Below are positions 1 through 7,172 of a stretch of 15,318 nt of DNA, one piece after another. Positions within the stretch are counted from its first letter, which is position 1, and each line of letters opens with the position of its first letter. The DNA lies in contig DLRK01000085.1 of assembly GCA_002501065.1 (NCBI GenBank), forward strand, positions 1 through 15,318. The letters are read 5' to 3'. The position numbers were made by a program, and so were the translations under genes. The notes under the pieces were generated by a model that ran no database searches, had not been told where the DNA came from, and worked only from the letters and a program-made list of their open reading frames with translations. This stretch comes from Akkermansiaceae bacterium UBA7890 (lineage in GTDB: Bacteria; Verrucomicrobiota; Verrucomicrobiia; Verrucomicrobiales; Akkermansiaceae).

Positions 1-1416
1 GTTTCGCACCACCCACAGGTCGGGAGCCGACGGATGAGAAGAAATCGCTTCTCGGCATAGCGCATCCGCTTTTTCGTAGTTCGCGCGCATCTGTTCGAAC
101 GATGCGCGATAGCGGGCAGGCGGTGCGATGAAGCATGACTGGATGGCGCGAAGCTTGTTCTCGGGAACGGACTCGGCGCTACGGGAAAGCTTGTCTTGAT
201 TGGCCGAATCCCCCTTGGCGACAGCCTTCCACTCCGGCGGCGCGACTGGATCAAATACGCCCTGGGCATCCATCACCAAAAACTCGCCCGCAAATATGGA
301 CTGCAGTTGGCTGTTGTAGTCCGGTCGGGTCCATTGACGAGCAAGCCAGGATTGCAGGTTGCGCTCATACCCCCTGCTGCTACGACCACTGGTCATGAAG
401 ATCGCGGCATAGCCAGTCGGATTGACCGTTACCACTCGAGGATCATAACGGCAGTATGCCTTGTAGATCGGGCTTTCCCGTCCGCCTTGCAACCGCAGCA
501 CGGGCCAATCGAGCCCGTGTTCACGAAGGATGCTCTTACCCGCATCGGGAAGATTGTCCAGGTTGATACTGACGAAACGGAATCGGCCCGGAGCGTTTTT
601 CTCGGGATCCGCGACCGCCTTCTTCCATGCCTCGGCCAATTCCCTGAGGTCTTCGAGACCGCCATCATCTTTCGTCCAGAAATACACTGCGGTGGTCGTG
701 CCCAGAAAGTCCATCGGGAACCTCGCCGTCCTGCCATCCCCCCATTCGAAGGTCCCGATAAACGGAGCGCCAAAAACCTGCCCCGCCAGCTTGTCGCGCT
801 GGAAATTGATCAGGTCCATGTCGCCGGGTAAGCGCTGGGCGATGACCTTCCGCAGGTCATTGACCAGTCTGTTATTGCCAAACTCCAGCGCCATGATCAT
901 GGCGATCCGGATCACTTTCGCCTCGACCTCGGTGTCCCGGTAGCGCTCGACCAATGGACGAAGTGCATCGGAGCGGGCGTGAGAGTCGCCACCCTGTCGT
1001 GCCGACTCGGCCTGCGTGAGCAAGAGGTCGGCGTCGAGGCGTAGCGCCGCATATTCGTTCGGCGCTGCCGCAAGTTTTCCGCAGGTCGCCAGAAAGGCTT
1101 TCCGGTTCGTCGTCGAGTTATCCAGACTGACCAGCATTTGCTGGCTATGGAAGAGGATGCTCAGGGCCTCGTAGCGGTTGGACGCGGACGGATGCTTTTT
1201 GATCAGCGACTCGGCTTCACGGATCACCCGTCGAATCGCGAGTTTCTTCCTGGCTGCGGACCCGGCCGCACCGGCCTCGATCCGCTTGGCGTCAAGTGCG
1301 GCGATCTCGTCTCCGGCGATCGAGCCCGCCTGATCCTGCCCCATCGCGGGCAACGGCCATACCCCTGCACTGGCCAGCACAAGCAGGGCCATAATAATCC
1401 GGGAAAATCTGTTCAT
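1..1416 (-). CDS. Exported protein with degenerate thioredoxin-like domain (3' end beyond window)
   Basis: An open frame runs from ATG at 1416 to the window edge without a stop, giving 472 codons; the C-terminus is missing. Residues 1-26 look like a signal peptide (basic start, hydrophobic core around IIMALLVLASAGVW, then AMG-Q). Residues 35-205 are helical and TPR-like in character. Residues 210-345 resemble an AhpC/TSA or TlpA-type thioredoxin fold: a strand AVYFWT (243-248), the segment RFRFVSINLD (278-287), then WPVLRLQGG and the NPTG loop (332-335). The usual CxxC after the first strand is replaced by KDDGG, so ordinary dithiol chemistry is unlikely. The start lies 37 bases after the transglutaminase-like gene. 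No Shine-Dalgarno is visible; the bases just before ATG are CCTCCCCCC. An in-frame GTG eight codons upstream (1440) is an alternative start. Exact function unknown; a periplasmic redox-fold or scaffold role is inference. Confidence 0.8.
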   Translation of the reverse strand, partial: MNRFSRIIMALLVLASAGVWPLPAMGQDQAGSIAGDEIAALDAKRIEAGAAGSAARKKLAIRRVIREAESLIKKHPSASNRYEALSILFHSQQMLVSLDNSTTNRKAFLATCGKLAAAPNEYAALRLDADLLLTQAESARQGGDSHARSDALRPLVERYRDTEVEAKVIRIAMIMALEFGNNRLVNDLRKVIAQRLPGDMDLINFQRDKLAGQVFGAPFIGTFEWGDGRTARFPMDFLGTTTAVYFWTKDDGGLEDLRELAEAWKKAVADPEKNAPGRFRFVSINLDNLPDAGKSILREHGLDWPVLRLQGGRESPIYKAYCRYDPRVVTVNPTGYAAIFMTSGRSSRGYERNLQSWLARQWTRPDYNSQLQSIFAGEFLVMDAQGVFDPVAPPEWKAVAKGDSANQDKLSRSAESVPENKLRAIQSCFIAPPARYRASFEQMRANYEKADALCREAISSHPSAPDLWVVRN

Positions 1417-1453
1417 GGGGGGAGGCGTTTTTAAAGTCACGTCGGGTGGCGGT
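1417..1453 (-). other. Short intergenic spacer with C-tract before the thioredoxin-like gene
   Basis: The 37-base spacer lacks a purine-rich ribosome binding site. On the minus strand it ends in CCTCCCCCC directly before the ATG at 1416, and it contains an in-frame GTG at 1440-1438 with no stop between. If GTG were the true start, the six-C run would be inside the coding sequence. No hairpin or terminator was seen here. Confidence 0.5.
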
Positions 1454-3379
1454 TTATTTAACCAGCTTGAGCTGGAAATCCTTGATGCTCACGCCACGAT
1501 TGGGCGCACGGAAGGTCAACTGGATCGTATTTCTCCCTTCCTTCAGCTCGATGACATCAGGCTCGGTATGCTGCCAACTTCCCTTGGTGTAGGGGAGCAT
1601 CAGGTTCACCATGGCGCGCCGGTTGATCCGGGCGATGACCTCATACTTTTCCGAGACCGTATTGACATTCAAAGCCAATTCGTATTTCCCATCCGCAGGA
1701 GCCTCGACCGTGTATTTCAGGAGTTCGGGACGCTCGCCCAGCCGCTGGTAGTGGATCTGCATGCCGCCGTCCCAGCTGTTCAAGAACGCGACCTTCTCGG
1801 TGTTGTTTCTCGGGCCGGTGCAGGCCACCGCGGGGACAGTGATCGTGCCGTCCTCGGCGACGACAATCTTCTTGTCCTCCTCAGGGATCTCGATCTCCTC
1901 GACCTCCGCCCCATCGCCAAGGATCTCGTCCGACTCGCCGAGCAGACGGGCTTCCTCCGCACTCAGTGCCGCCAGTTCTGCGTCCGCTGCCGCTTGCTCA
2001 AGGTTGGCGGCCTCAACGACGTCTCGCTTTTGATAGAACGCTAAACCGTCCCAGAAACCACCGCCCTGGCCGTAGTGTCGGATGCTGACATCTTCCTGCC
2101 CCAGTGCATTGCCGATCCATTGGGCCCGGAGGACCTGCATGTAGATCTCCTCGTGCTCGCGCGCCTGGGAATCGAGGTAGAAGTCGAGACCGCCATGCGG
2201 GCCGCAGTGGTTGTGCGACCACCAGGCGCCGAAGTTGTTCACCCAGCCGTCGGGCGTCCAACGGTTCATTGCGGCGTGGCCGGTCGAGGCCGACCGCCTT
2301 GAGGGGATCCCAAATGCGCGGGCGACGAAGCGGCCGAAGAACGCGCGGCGTCCGCAGACCCCGCCCAAGGCGATGGCCTGTTGCTGAGGCAAGCCCAGCG
2401 ACTCGTCATTCCGCGTGCTGCAATACGGCACATCACTTTTCACAATACGGGTGTAGCGCCATTTCTGATCGGGGTTGGTGATGTGGTCCGGGCGGAACTG
2501 GCGAAGCATCGAACGCACCCAGGTGAGTTCTTCATTGGTGTACGGATCGTTCGTGATGAACCGACACTCCCACGCGTTGAAATCTTTGAACTGCGGGTCC
2601 AATTCTTTCGCGAGGCAGGCCTTTTCATAATGTATGTAGCGTGCGACCTGGCCGTCCGGGGTTTTGTGGTCGGCAAAGACAATCCCGTTCACGCTGCCTT
2701 TTTTGTCTTCGTCCAGCCACGGTTGATGGAGAGCGGTGCCCAGAGCCAGGCGTTGCAGGATGCCCGGCTTGCGGGCCAGTTCGCTCGCCTCGAGGATCGC
2801 GGAGTAGACCTGCATCGCCTCGCCATACTCGCCACCATTCGCACCGCCCGACTTAAGGATCTGCTTCATCAGCGCCTCGTCGGCGAAGAGCTTGTCGAGC
2901 AGGGCCTTGTGGGCGTCGCTCTCCTGGGCGAACTCTGCCAGGCCGGCCGGCGTGCCGTGCCGGAGAATCGCGGCCTTCATCAGCTTGGAGTCCAGCTTGT
3001 CGCTAGAGAGGAATGACTCGAGGTCGGCGAGCAGCGGTCGCGCGTTATCAAGCGCTTTCGCCTCGGCAAGCGGTTTGGCCGCCTGATATGCCCGATGCAC
3101 TGCTTCGGGATCATCCTCGCGCGGAGCCTTGAGCGCTCCCAGCTCAGCCCGGGCGGTTTCAAAGGCCGCTTTCTTTTGCGCATCGACCGTAGGTAGCGCT
3201 GCTGAAATCTCTTTCTGTATAGCATCAAGTTGCTCGGAATACAGTTTCTCAAGTGCCTGACCTTGCCCGGTGAGCACGGGCACGGGCTCTTTGCCGCGAG
3301 CCGAAGAAGTTGCAGGTAAAGTCGTGAGAACTGCCAAGAGTCCAAACAACAGGCGAATGGAATAGTAGGGTGTTTTCAT
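1454..3379 (-). CDS. Exported transglutaminase-like protein with C-terminal beta-sandwich (CBM-like) domain
   Basis: Numbering is from ATG at 3379, giving 641 residues. Residues 1-27 form a signal peptide (core IRLLFGLLAVLTTLPATSSA). Residues 35-200 are a helical, charged region. The catalytic core of the transglutaminase-like superfamily is recognisable: GGVCGRRAFFGRFVARAFGIP holds the putative Cys342, STGHAAMNRW holds His368, and TPDGW holds Asp377, in the order Cys-His-Asp. Residues about 458-503 form an Ala/Glu-rich acidic linker. Residues about 525-641 have the pattern of a carbohydrate-binding or CBM6/35-like sandwich (KYTVEAPADGKYEL, EGRNTIQLTF, KDFQLKLVK). Such proteins may be proteases, amidases or cross-linkers; the substrate is not evident. 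An upstream ATG at 3400 overlaps the previous gene's stop as ATGA, but the best ribosome site, AGAGGA at 3391-3386, sits six bases before 3379. Strong on the core fold, moderate on the C-terminal domain. Confidence 0.85.
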   Translation of the reverse strand: MKTPYYSIRLLFGLLAVLTTLPATSSARGKEPVPVLTGQGQALEKLYSEQLDAIQKEISAALPTVDAQKKAAFETARAELGALKAPREDDPEAVHRAYQAAKPLAEAKALDNARPLLADLESFLSSDKLDSKLMKAAILRHGTPAGLAEFAQESDAHKALLDKLFADEALMKQILKSGGANGGEYGEAMQVYSAILEASELARKPGILQRLALGTALHQPWLDEDKKGSVNGIVFADHKTPDGQVARYIHYEKACLAKELDPQFKDFNAWECRFITNDPYTNEELTWVRSMLRQFRPDHITNPDQKWRYTRIVKSDVPYCSTRNDESLGLPQQQAIALGGVCGRRAFFGRFVARAFGIPSRRSASTGHAAMNRWTPDGWVNNFGAWWSHNHCGPHGGLDFYLDSQAREHEEIYMQVLRAQWIGNALGQEDVSIRHYGQGGGFWDGLAFYQKRDVVEAANLEQAAADAELAALSAEEARLLGESDEILGDGAEVEEIEIPEEDKKIVVAEDGTITVPAVACTGPRNNTEKVAFLNSWDGGMQIHYQRLGERPELLKYTVEAPADGKYELALNVNTVSEKYEVIARINRRAMVNLMLPYTKGSWQHTEPDVIELKEGRNTIQLTFRAPNRGVSIKDFQLKLVK

Positions 3380-3385
3380 TTTGAT

Positions 3386-3391
3386 TCCTCT
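3386..3391 (-). promoter_or_regulatory. Ribosome binding site AGAGGA deciding the start at 3379
   Basis: On the minus strand AGAGGA is followed by the six bases ATCAAA, then ATG. It lies within the first codons of the longer frame starting at 3400. That upstream ATG overlaps the previous TGA and could be used by translational coupling, but has only a weak purine stretch before it. Confidence 0.55.
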
Positions 3392-3396
3392 TCTCT

Positions 3397-5532
3397 TCAT
3401 TTACTTTCGTTCGTATTTCTTGCGGATTCCCTACGGACCAACACGATGGCCTTTTTCGCGAAGCGCTGGCCCAGCACGCGGTATCCTTCGGGGGTGTAGT
3501 GCAGATCCTGGAAAGTTTTTCCGTCTTGTGTCCGATCATTCAAATCATCCGTATTCACCCACGCTCCCCGCGGATGGGCTTCAGCGAATTCCTGTTGAAT
3601 CCGGCGAATGTTCAAGCGGCCCTCCAGCCTTTTCTCCCGATCGAGTCCGCAGTCGCTGATTCGACCGATAACCAGATTGATGTCCCTGAAGGTCAGGTCT
3701 TCCTGCAACTGATCAAGCAGTTCCTTCAAGTAGGCGTCGTAGGCCGTGTTGTTCAGATCGGACTCACCCTGCATCCAGACGAAGGTGACGGTCTGCAGGG
3801 TTTGCCCCTCAATCTCCGCCTTCACCTTCTTCATAAGGGGACCATAATGTTCCCCCCTCACCTTAGGCACCCGACCGGTCGTCGGGGGAGGGACCTCATG
3901 GTTCGACTTGCACCAACTGCGGATCGATTGGCCGCTGTGGGCATCCTTCACCACGACCACCCGGTCCTTGCCAAGGGCCTTGGTGACAGCGGGGGCAAAC
4001 GAGATATCCGGATTGAGCCCTGCCATATTCGATTGCCCTGACAGGATAAAAAGGTGTTTTCCTTTTTGGGTTTCCGGAACAGTTTTCGTCTCGTAGCCAT
4101 TCGTACTGAAGGGAGCTACGGGTTGGCCTCCCTTGCTATATAGCAGGTTGCCGCTCGGGTGCTGGGTGTAGGCGTAGCGAACGGAAACCGGATCGTTTAC
4201 GCTTTTTGAGGATACCAGTAGTTGCGAACCTTCAATCCGTCCTTCGGCCCAGTGCCAGATGCCGTCTTTGGACTGGACGGACAACCATTGAAGCTTGGCG
4301 TCAGGTGTGGCCTTGGGAGGAAGGAAGCCTTCTTTTCGAGATACCACCAACCCGTCTTCCGCGTGATCGAAACTAATACGGACGACAGACCCTTCGATAT
4401 TGTGCTTCTTGTAGATGGGAGAAAGGGCGGTATCTTTGAATCCGTAATCATGTTTCAACGCAAGGCATGCAAGGCGAACACCGGTGTCATACTTGTTTGG
4501 CGGGTGTTCCCTTACGTCGCCAATGTCGATCGTGACCGCCATACCGGTGTTCGGTAGAGCGAGTGTTTCTGCGTAAGCCTGCCGAATTTCGGCCCTGCCG
4601 TCCCCACCCACCGGATTGTCGGTGGAAGATTTGCCAATGCCGGGCAATTGTACGAAGTAGACAGGAAAATCACCCTGTCCCCAGACCTTTCGCCAACCAG
4701 TGATGAGTGACTCCAGTTTGGGTTGGTACGCTCGTCCGTCCCGTTCGTTGCTTTCGCCCTGATACCAGAGCGCTCCACGCAACCCGAACCCTTCAAGAGG
4801 GGCGATCATCGCATCGTAGTGTTTGCCTCGCTCGTATGGCATGTCATTGAGCCAGCTTTCGATGTTTGATCCGCCCACAGCCGCATTAATGATGCCCACA
4901 GGGACCAGGATGTCGCTCTGCAATCGGCGACCGAAGAAGAAGCAAACCTTCTTGAACCAGACGGCGCTTTCCGGAGAACAAACCAACCACTCTTGCTTTG
5001 GTGAAATCATTTGGCGCAATGCCGGAAAATCAGCGGTGTCAATCGAGTCCGGGGGGAAATGCTTGGGACTGCCCGCTCGGCCCATCCTGCCGGCCATGTT
5101 CGATTGTCCGGCGCAGAGCCAAACTTCACCGACCAGCAGGTTGCGGATCATCTTGATCTCCTTTTCGCCATCCTTTTCGCAGGTAATGGTCATCGTTTTG
5201 CCTGCCGGGCTGTCATTGACCGATTTCAACTTGCCTGCATTCATGGGATCGAGCGTAACCCGCCAGACTCCGTCTTTGTCGGCAAGAGTAGATTTAGTCT
5301 GGCCATCAAAACGGATGGTGACCCGGGCTCCCGGTTGGCATTCCCCCCAGACCGGCAGCTTTATTTCCTGTTGCAAGACCGCGTTGTCTCGAAACGGGGC
5401 GCCACATTGTAGTTGCAGGATTCCTTCAGGCGTCGGAACAGTGTGTGTTGGCGCGGCATCAACACCGAAGCATGCCACCAATGCAATGCATGCGGCGGGA
5501 AAGGCACGCTTTTTAGTCGGGAAAATCATCAT
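3397..5532 (-). CDS. Tandem sialate O-acetylesterase-like / SASA-domain esterase fusion
   Basis: A 711-residue exported protein with two hydrolase units. Residues 1-27 form a signal peptide (core AACIALVACFGVDA). Residues about 40-465 match the sialate O-acetylesterase family: a beta-sandwich start (FRDNAVLQQEIKLPVWGE), the nucleophile block GEVWLCAGQSNM (Ser144), IINAAVGGSNIESWL, the ALWYQGESNE block (254-263), and EHPPNK with His343. Residues about 490-700 form a second SASA/CE6-type domain: HLFILSGQSNM (Ser501), FVWMQGESD (584-592) and DLHYTPEGY (Asp676, His678). Both units keep the Ser and His motifs, so both may be active. Known relatives remove O-acetyl groups from sialic acids, xylan or other polysaccharides; the substrate here is not determined. 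The second domain is a close paralogue of the standalone esterase at 7173-7919. The stop overlaps ATG 3400 (ATGA). AAGGAG at 5555-5550 is 17 bases upstream, farther than usual, and a small ORF ends at the start codon. Confidence 0.88.
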   Translation of the reverse strand: MMIFPTKKRAFPAACIALVACFGVDAAPTHTVPTPEGILQLQCGAPFRDNAVLQQEIKLPVWGECQPGARVTIRFDGQTKSTLADKDGVWRVTLDPMNAGKLKSVNDSPAGKTMTITCEKDGEKEIKMIRNLLVGEVWLCAGQSNMAGRMGRAGSPKHFPPDSIDTADFPALRQMISPKQEWLVCSPESAVWFKKVCFFFGRRLQSDILVPVGIINAAVGGSNIESWLNDMPYERGKHYDAMIAPLEGFGLRGALWYQGESNERDGRAYQPKLESLITGWRKVWGQGDFPVYFVQLPGIGKSSTDNPVGGDGRAEIRQAYAETLALPNTGMAVTIDIGDVREHPPNKYDTGVRLACLALKHDYGFKDTALSPIYKKHNIEGSVVRISFDHAEDGLVVSRKEGFLPPKATPDAKLQWLSVQSKDGIWHWAEGRIEGSQLLVSSKSVNDPVSVRYAYTQHPSGNLLYSKGGQPVAPFSTNGYETKTVPETQKGKHLFILSGQSNMAGLNPDISFAPAVTKALGKDRVVVVKDAHSGQSIRSWCKSNHEVPPPTTGRVPKVRGEHYGPLMKKVKAEIEGQTLQTVTFVWMQGESDLNNTAYDAYLKELLDQLQEDLTFRDINLVIGRISDCGLDREKRLEGRLNIRRIQQEFAEAHPRGAWVNTDDLNDRTQDGKTFQDLHYTPEGYRVLGQRFAKKAIVLVRRESARNTNESK

Positions 5533-5645
5533 CAGGTCAAGTTCGTGTTCTCCTTGAAATTGTATTTCGGATCAATTTTCTCATGCGAAATCCTACACCG
5601 ATCTGGCTCTGCGATTTCGCCGGCAGCTGTTTGTTGAAAATGCAT
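5532..5645 (-). CDS. Candidate 37-codon leader ORF upstream of the tandem esterase
   Basis: A frame from ATG 5645 to TGA 5532 encodes 37 residues, beginning MHFQQTAAGEIAEPDRC and ending KENTNLT. It has a near-ideal ribosome site, AGGAGA at 5657-5652, six bases before ATG, better than most genes in this cluster. Its stop shares one base with the start of the next gene (TGATG), an arrangement typical of translational coupling. The peptide is hydrophilic, with no signal sequence or membrane segment and no recognised family. It contains one Cys and no obvious run of one amino acid as seen in classical biosynthetic attenuators. It may be a leader peptide whose translation opens the downstream ribosome site, or a chance frame in the gap. 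The ribosome site and overlap favour reality; amino acid conservation is untested. Confidence 0.45.
   Translation of the reverse strand: MHFQQTAAGEIAEPDRCRISHEKIDPKYNFKENTNLT
5556..5620 (-). promoter_or_regulatory. Possible alternating RNA hairpins before the tandem esterase
   Basis: On the minus strand four complementary segments occur in order: GCGAAATC (5620-5613), GATTTCGC (5592-5585), CGAAAT (5569-5564) and ATTTC (5560-5556). Segments 1 and 2 form an 8-bp perfect stem with a 20-base loop. Segments 2 and 3 can pair over 6 bp instead. Segments 3 and 4 form a 5-bp stem with a 3-base loop that directly abuts AAGGAG (5555-5550). No U-run follows any stem, so this is not an intrinsic terminator. 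All lie inside the small leader ORF, so a translating ribosome would alter the pairing. This is a pairing read by eye; no energies were computed. Confidence 0.35.
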
Positions 5646-5651
5646 GCCTGA

Positions 5652-5657
5652 TCTCCT
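5652..5657 (-). promoter_or_regulatory. Strong ribosome binding site AGGAGA of the leader ORF
   Basis: AGGAGA on the minus strand sits six bases before ATG 5645 and ten bases after the stop of the amine oxidoreductase gene (TAA, 5669-5667). It has no other start codon to serve, which is the main reason for taking the small ORF seriously. Confidence 0.5.
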
Positions 5658-5666
5658 GGAATATTC

Positions 5667-7121
5667 TTAAGATGATTCATCAATCTCTTCCGCAACCCTG
5701 TGGGCCGAACGCGTTGCCGCTTCCTGGCCCCAGGTCAGGTTGTCTGCGTAAGCACCGGCAAAATGGATACGGCCATGCGGGCGAAGAATTTCGGGCCAGA
5801 ATTTTTTCAGCCTGCCGAGCCCGAATCCTCGGCGCTCGCAGAAGGGCGCCCACGGGTCTTGAATCCAGTGATGCACCAGCGTACGTTCGATGTCGACGGA
5901 TGTTCCGGGATATCGCCGGCGGTAAGCCGCCAGGGCCTGTTCGGCCGTCGTGCCGGCACTGGCCGCGCCGATGAGTATACTGCGATCGCCTTCCACTTCT
6001 TCTGCCATTTCCCAGACCAGATGAAGGTGATGGCTCCTGCAAGCCATATTCGGACTGTGCCCATCGCGCTTCCAGAACGGCGTACGGGCCTGAAACACAA
6101 CCCGGGATTGAAAATCAAACATCGTGTTCTGGATAACCCATGCTTTCTCCGCCGACCACCTGGGTTCGACGGTGACGCGCAGGAGCGTGGTCAAGGGAAT
6201 GGCATTCACCAGATAATCAGCTGATGTCGACTTCGCTTGACCGGACTCCTTGAAATGAATGTTCACGCCTGATTCGCCATGTTCGATTTTTGTGATCGGC
6301 GCGCCCAAACGAACCCGTTGTCCCAAACGCTTAGCAAAGGCATCCGTCATCCGCTGGTTTCCCCCTTTGATGCGAAAAAGCTGCGTCGGCATAACCGGCA
6401 CCTTGCGATGTTTCAGGATCGCCGACTGCCAGAGCGCCTGCAGCGCCGACGTAAACGCGCTGCCGTATATCTGGACGGCTTTTTCAGATGCTTTTTCACG
6501 TTTCAGCAGGTCTTTGACGGCGATGTGATCCAGCTCATCGAGCCCAATGCCCAGAGGCTGGTATTCATCCTCAAACATGTCGAGATAGGGGGCATAATAC
6601 AAGCCCGGCAGGCTGTTCATGCCATGCTCGGACATGTATGCCGCCTCTCGTTTGTTATAACCGAATCCCTGCAGGATTTTCCGGTCTCGCAGCATCTCTT
6701 CGGTGTAGGGCTTGTCTTTGATGTAGGTGATCTGGGTAGTTCGCCTTGGATAGGGGAGCAGCTCCAGGCCGAACTCTTTTGCGTAGGCTCGGTAGATTTC
6801 GTAACCTGGCTTGGTGCATTGCTCGGCCCCGATGTCGGCATAGAGACCGTCATCCAGAGGCTTGTGCATGGTTCGCACATGACCGCCTGCGCGCCGGGAT
6901 GCTTCGAGAACGGTCACGTCATGACCGCGCTTCATCAGCTCGTAGGCCGTGGATAATCCGGCAATCCCTCCGCCCGCAACGATGACGCGCGCGCCCCCCG
7001 GTTTAACGCGGCAGGAATCCGATTTTCCGGGCTTGGAGACCGCCTGCCCTGTGCCTGACCCCGGGACGAATGCCGCAGAAGCAGCAACTGCAGAGTGCTT
7101 GGTGAAGTTTCGTCTATTCAT
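5667..7121 (-). CDS. Tat-exported FAD-dependent amine oxidoreductase
   Basis: A 484-residue flavoprotein of the amine oxidase / protoporphyrinogen-oxidase-like family. The N-terminus, MNRRNFTKHSAVAASAAF, carries a twin-arginine pattern (RRNFTK), suggesting folded export with FAD bound. The Rossmann dinucleotide site is clear: VIVAGGGIAGLSTAYE (GGGIAG at 50-55), followed by the acidic ribose-binding residue in VLEAS (Glu73) and RAGGHVRT. The family substrate-domain motif FRIKGGNQRMTDAFAKRLG is at 248-266. The C-terminal FAD-contact motif HFAGAYADNLTWGQEAA is at about 453-469. Length is typical. It probably oxidises a C-N or related bond in the periplasm, but the substrate cannot be told from sequence. 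It lies between two esterase genes, 51 bases after the upstream one. A weak GGA sits six bases before ATG. Family assignment is firm; substrate and reaction direction unknown. Confidence 0.88.
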   Translation of the reverse strand: MNRRNFTKHSAVAASAAFVPGSGTGQAVSKPGKSDSCRVKPGGARVIVAGGGIAGLSTAYELMKRGHDVTVLEASRRAGGHVRTMHKPLDDGLYADIGAEQCTKPGYEIYRAYAKEFGLELLPYPRRTTQITYIKDKPYTEEMLRDRKILQGFGYNKREAAYMSEHGMNSLPGLYYAPYLDMFEDEYQPLGIGLDELDHIAVKDLLKREKASEKAVQIYGSAFTSALQALWQSAILKHRKVPVMPTQLFRIKGGNQRMTDAFAKRLGQRVRLGAPITKIEHGESGVNIHFKESGQAKSTSADYLVNAIPLTTLLRVTVEPRWSAEKAWVIQNTMFDFQSRVVFQARTPFWKRDGHSPNMACRSHHLHLVWEMAEEVEGDRSILIGAASAGTTAEQALAAYRRRYPGTSVDIERTLVHHWIQDPWAPFCERRGFGLGRLKKFWPEILRPHGRIHFAGAYADNLTWGQEAATRSAHRVAEEIDESS

Positions 7122-7172
7122 GTTTCCGATCGTTAGCTGCCAGTTGATCGAAGTAATGGTGGTCGTAACGCT

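Noticed and set aside
196..831. A 211-codon plus-strand frame and its neighbours in the first 1.4 kb
   Set aside because: The opposite strand carries an uninterrupted 472-codon frame with signal peptide and domain features; the plus-strand frames are shadows.
2381..3016. A 211-codon plus-strand frame
   Set aside because: Antisense to the transglutaminase-like gene, whose Cys-His-Asp motifs are clear.
4823..5557. A 244-codon plus-strand frame spanning the esterase start and leader
   Set aside because: Antisense to the tandem esterase signature blocks and of low-complexity composition; no recognisable domain.
5533..5666. Intrinsic terminator or internal promoter in the gap before the tandem esterase
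   Set aside because: No stem is followed by a U-run on the transcript strand, and I could not find a convincing -35/-10 pair by eye.
7127..7150. CGATC/GATCG inverted repeat before the amine oxidoreductase start
   Set aside because: Only five base pairs with a 14-base loop and no U-run; too weak for a terminator or operator.
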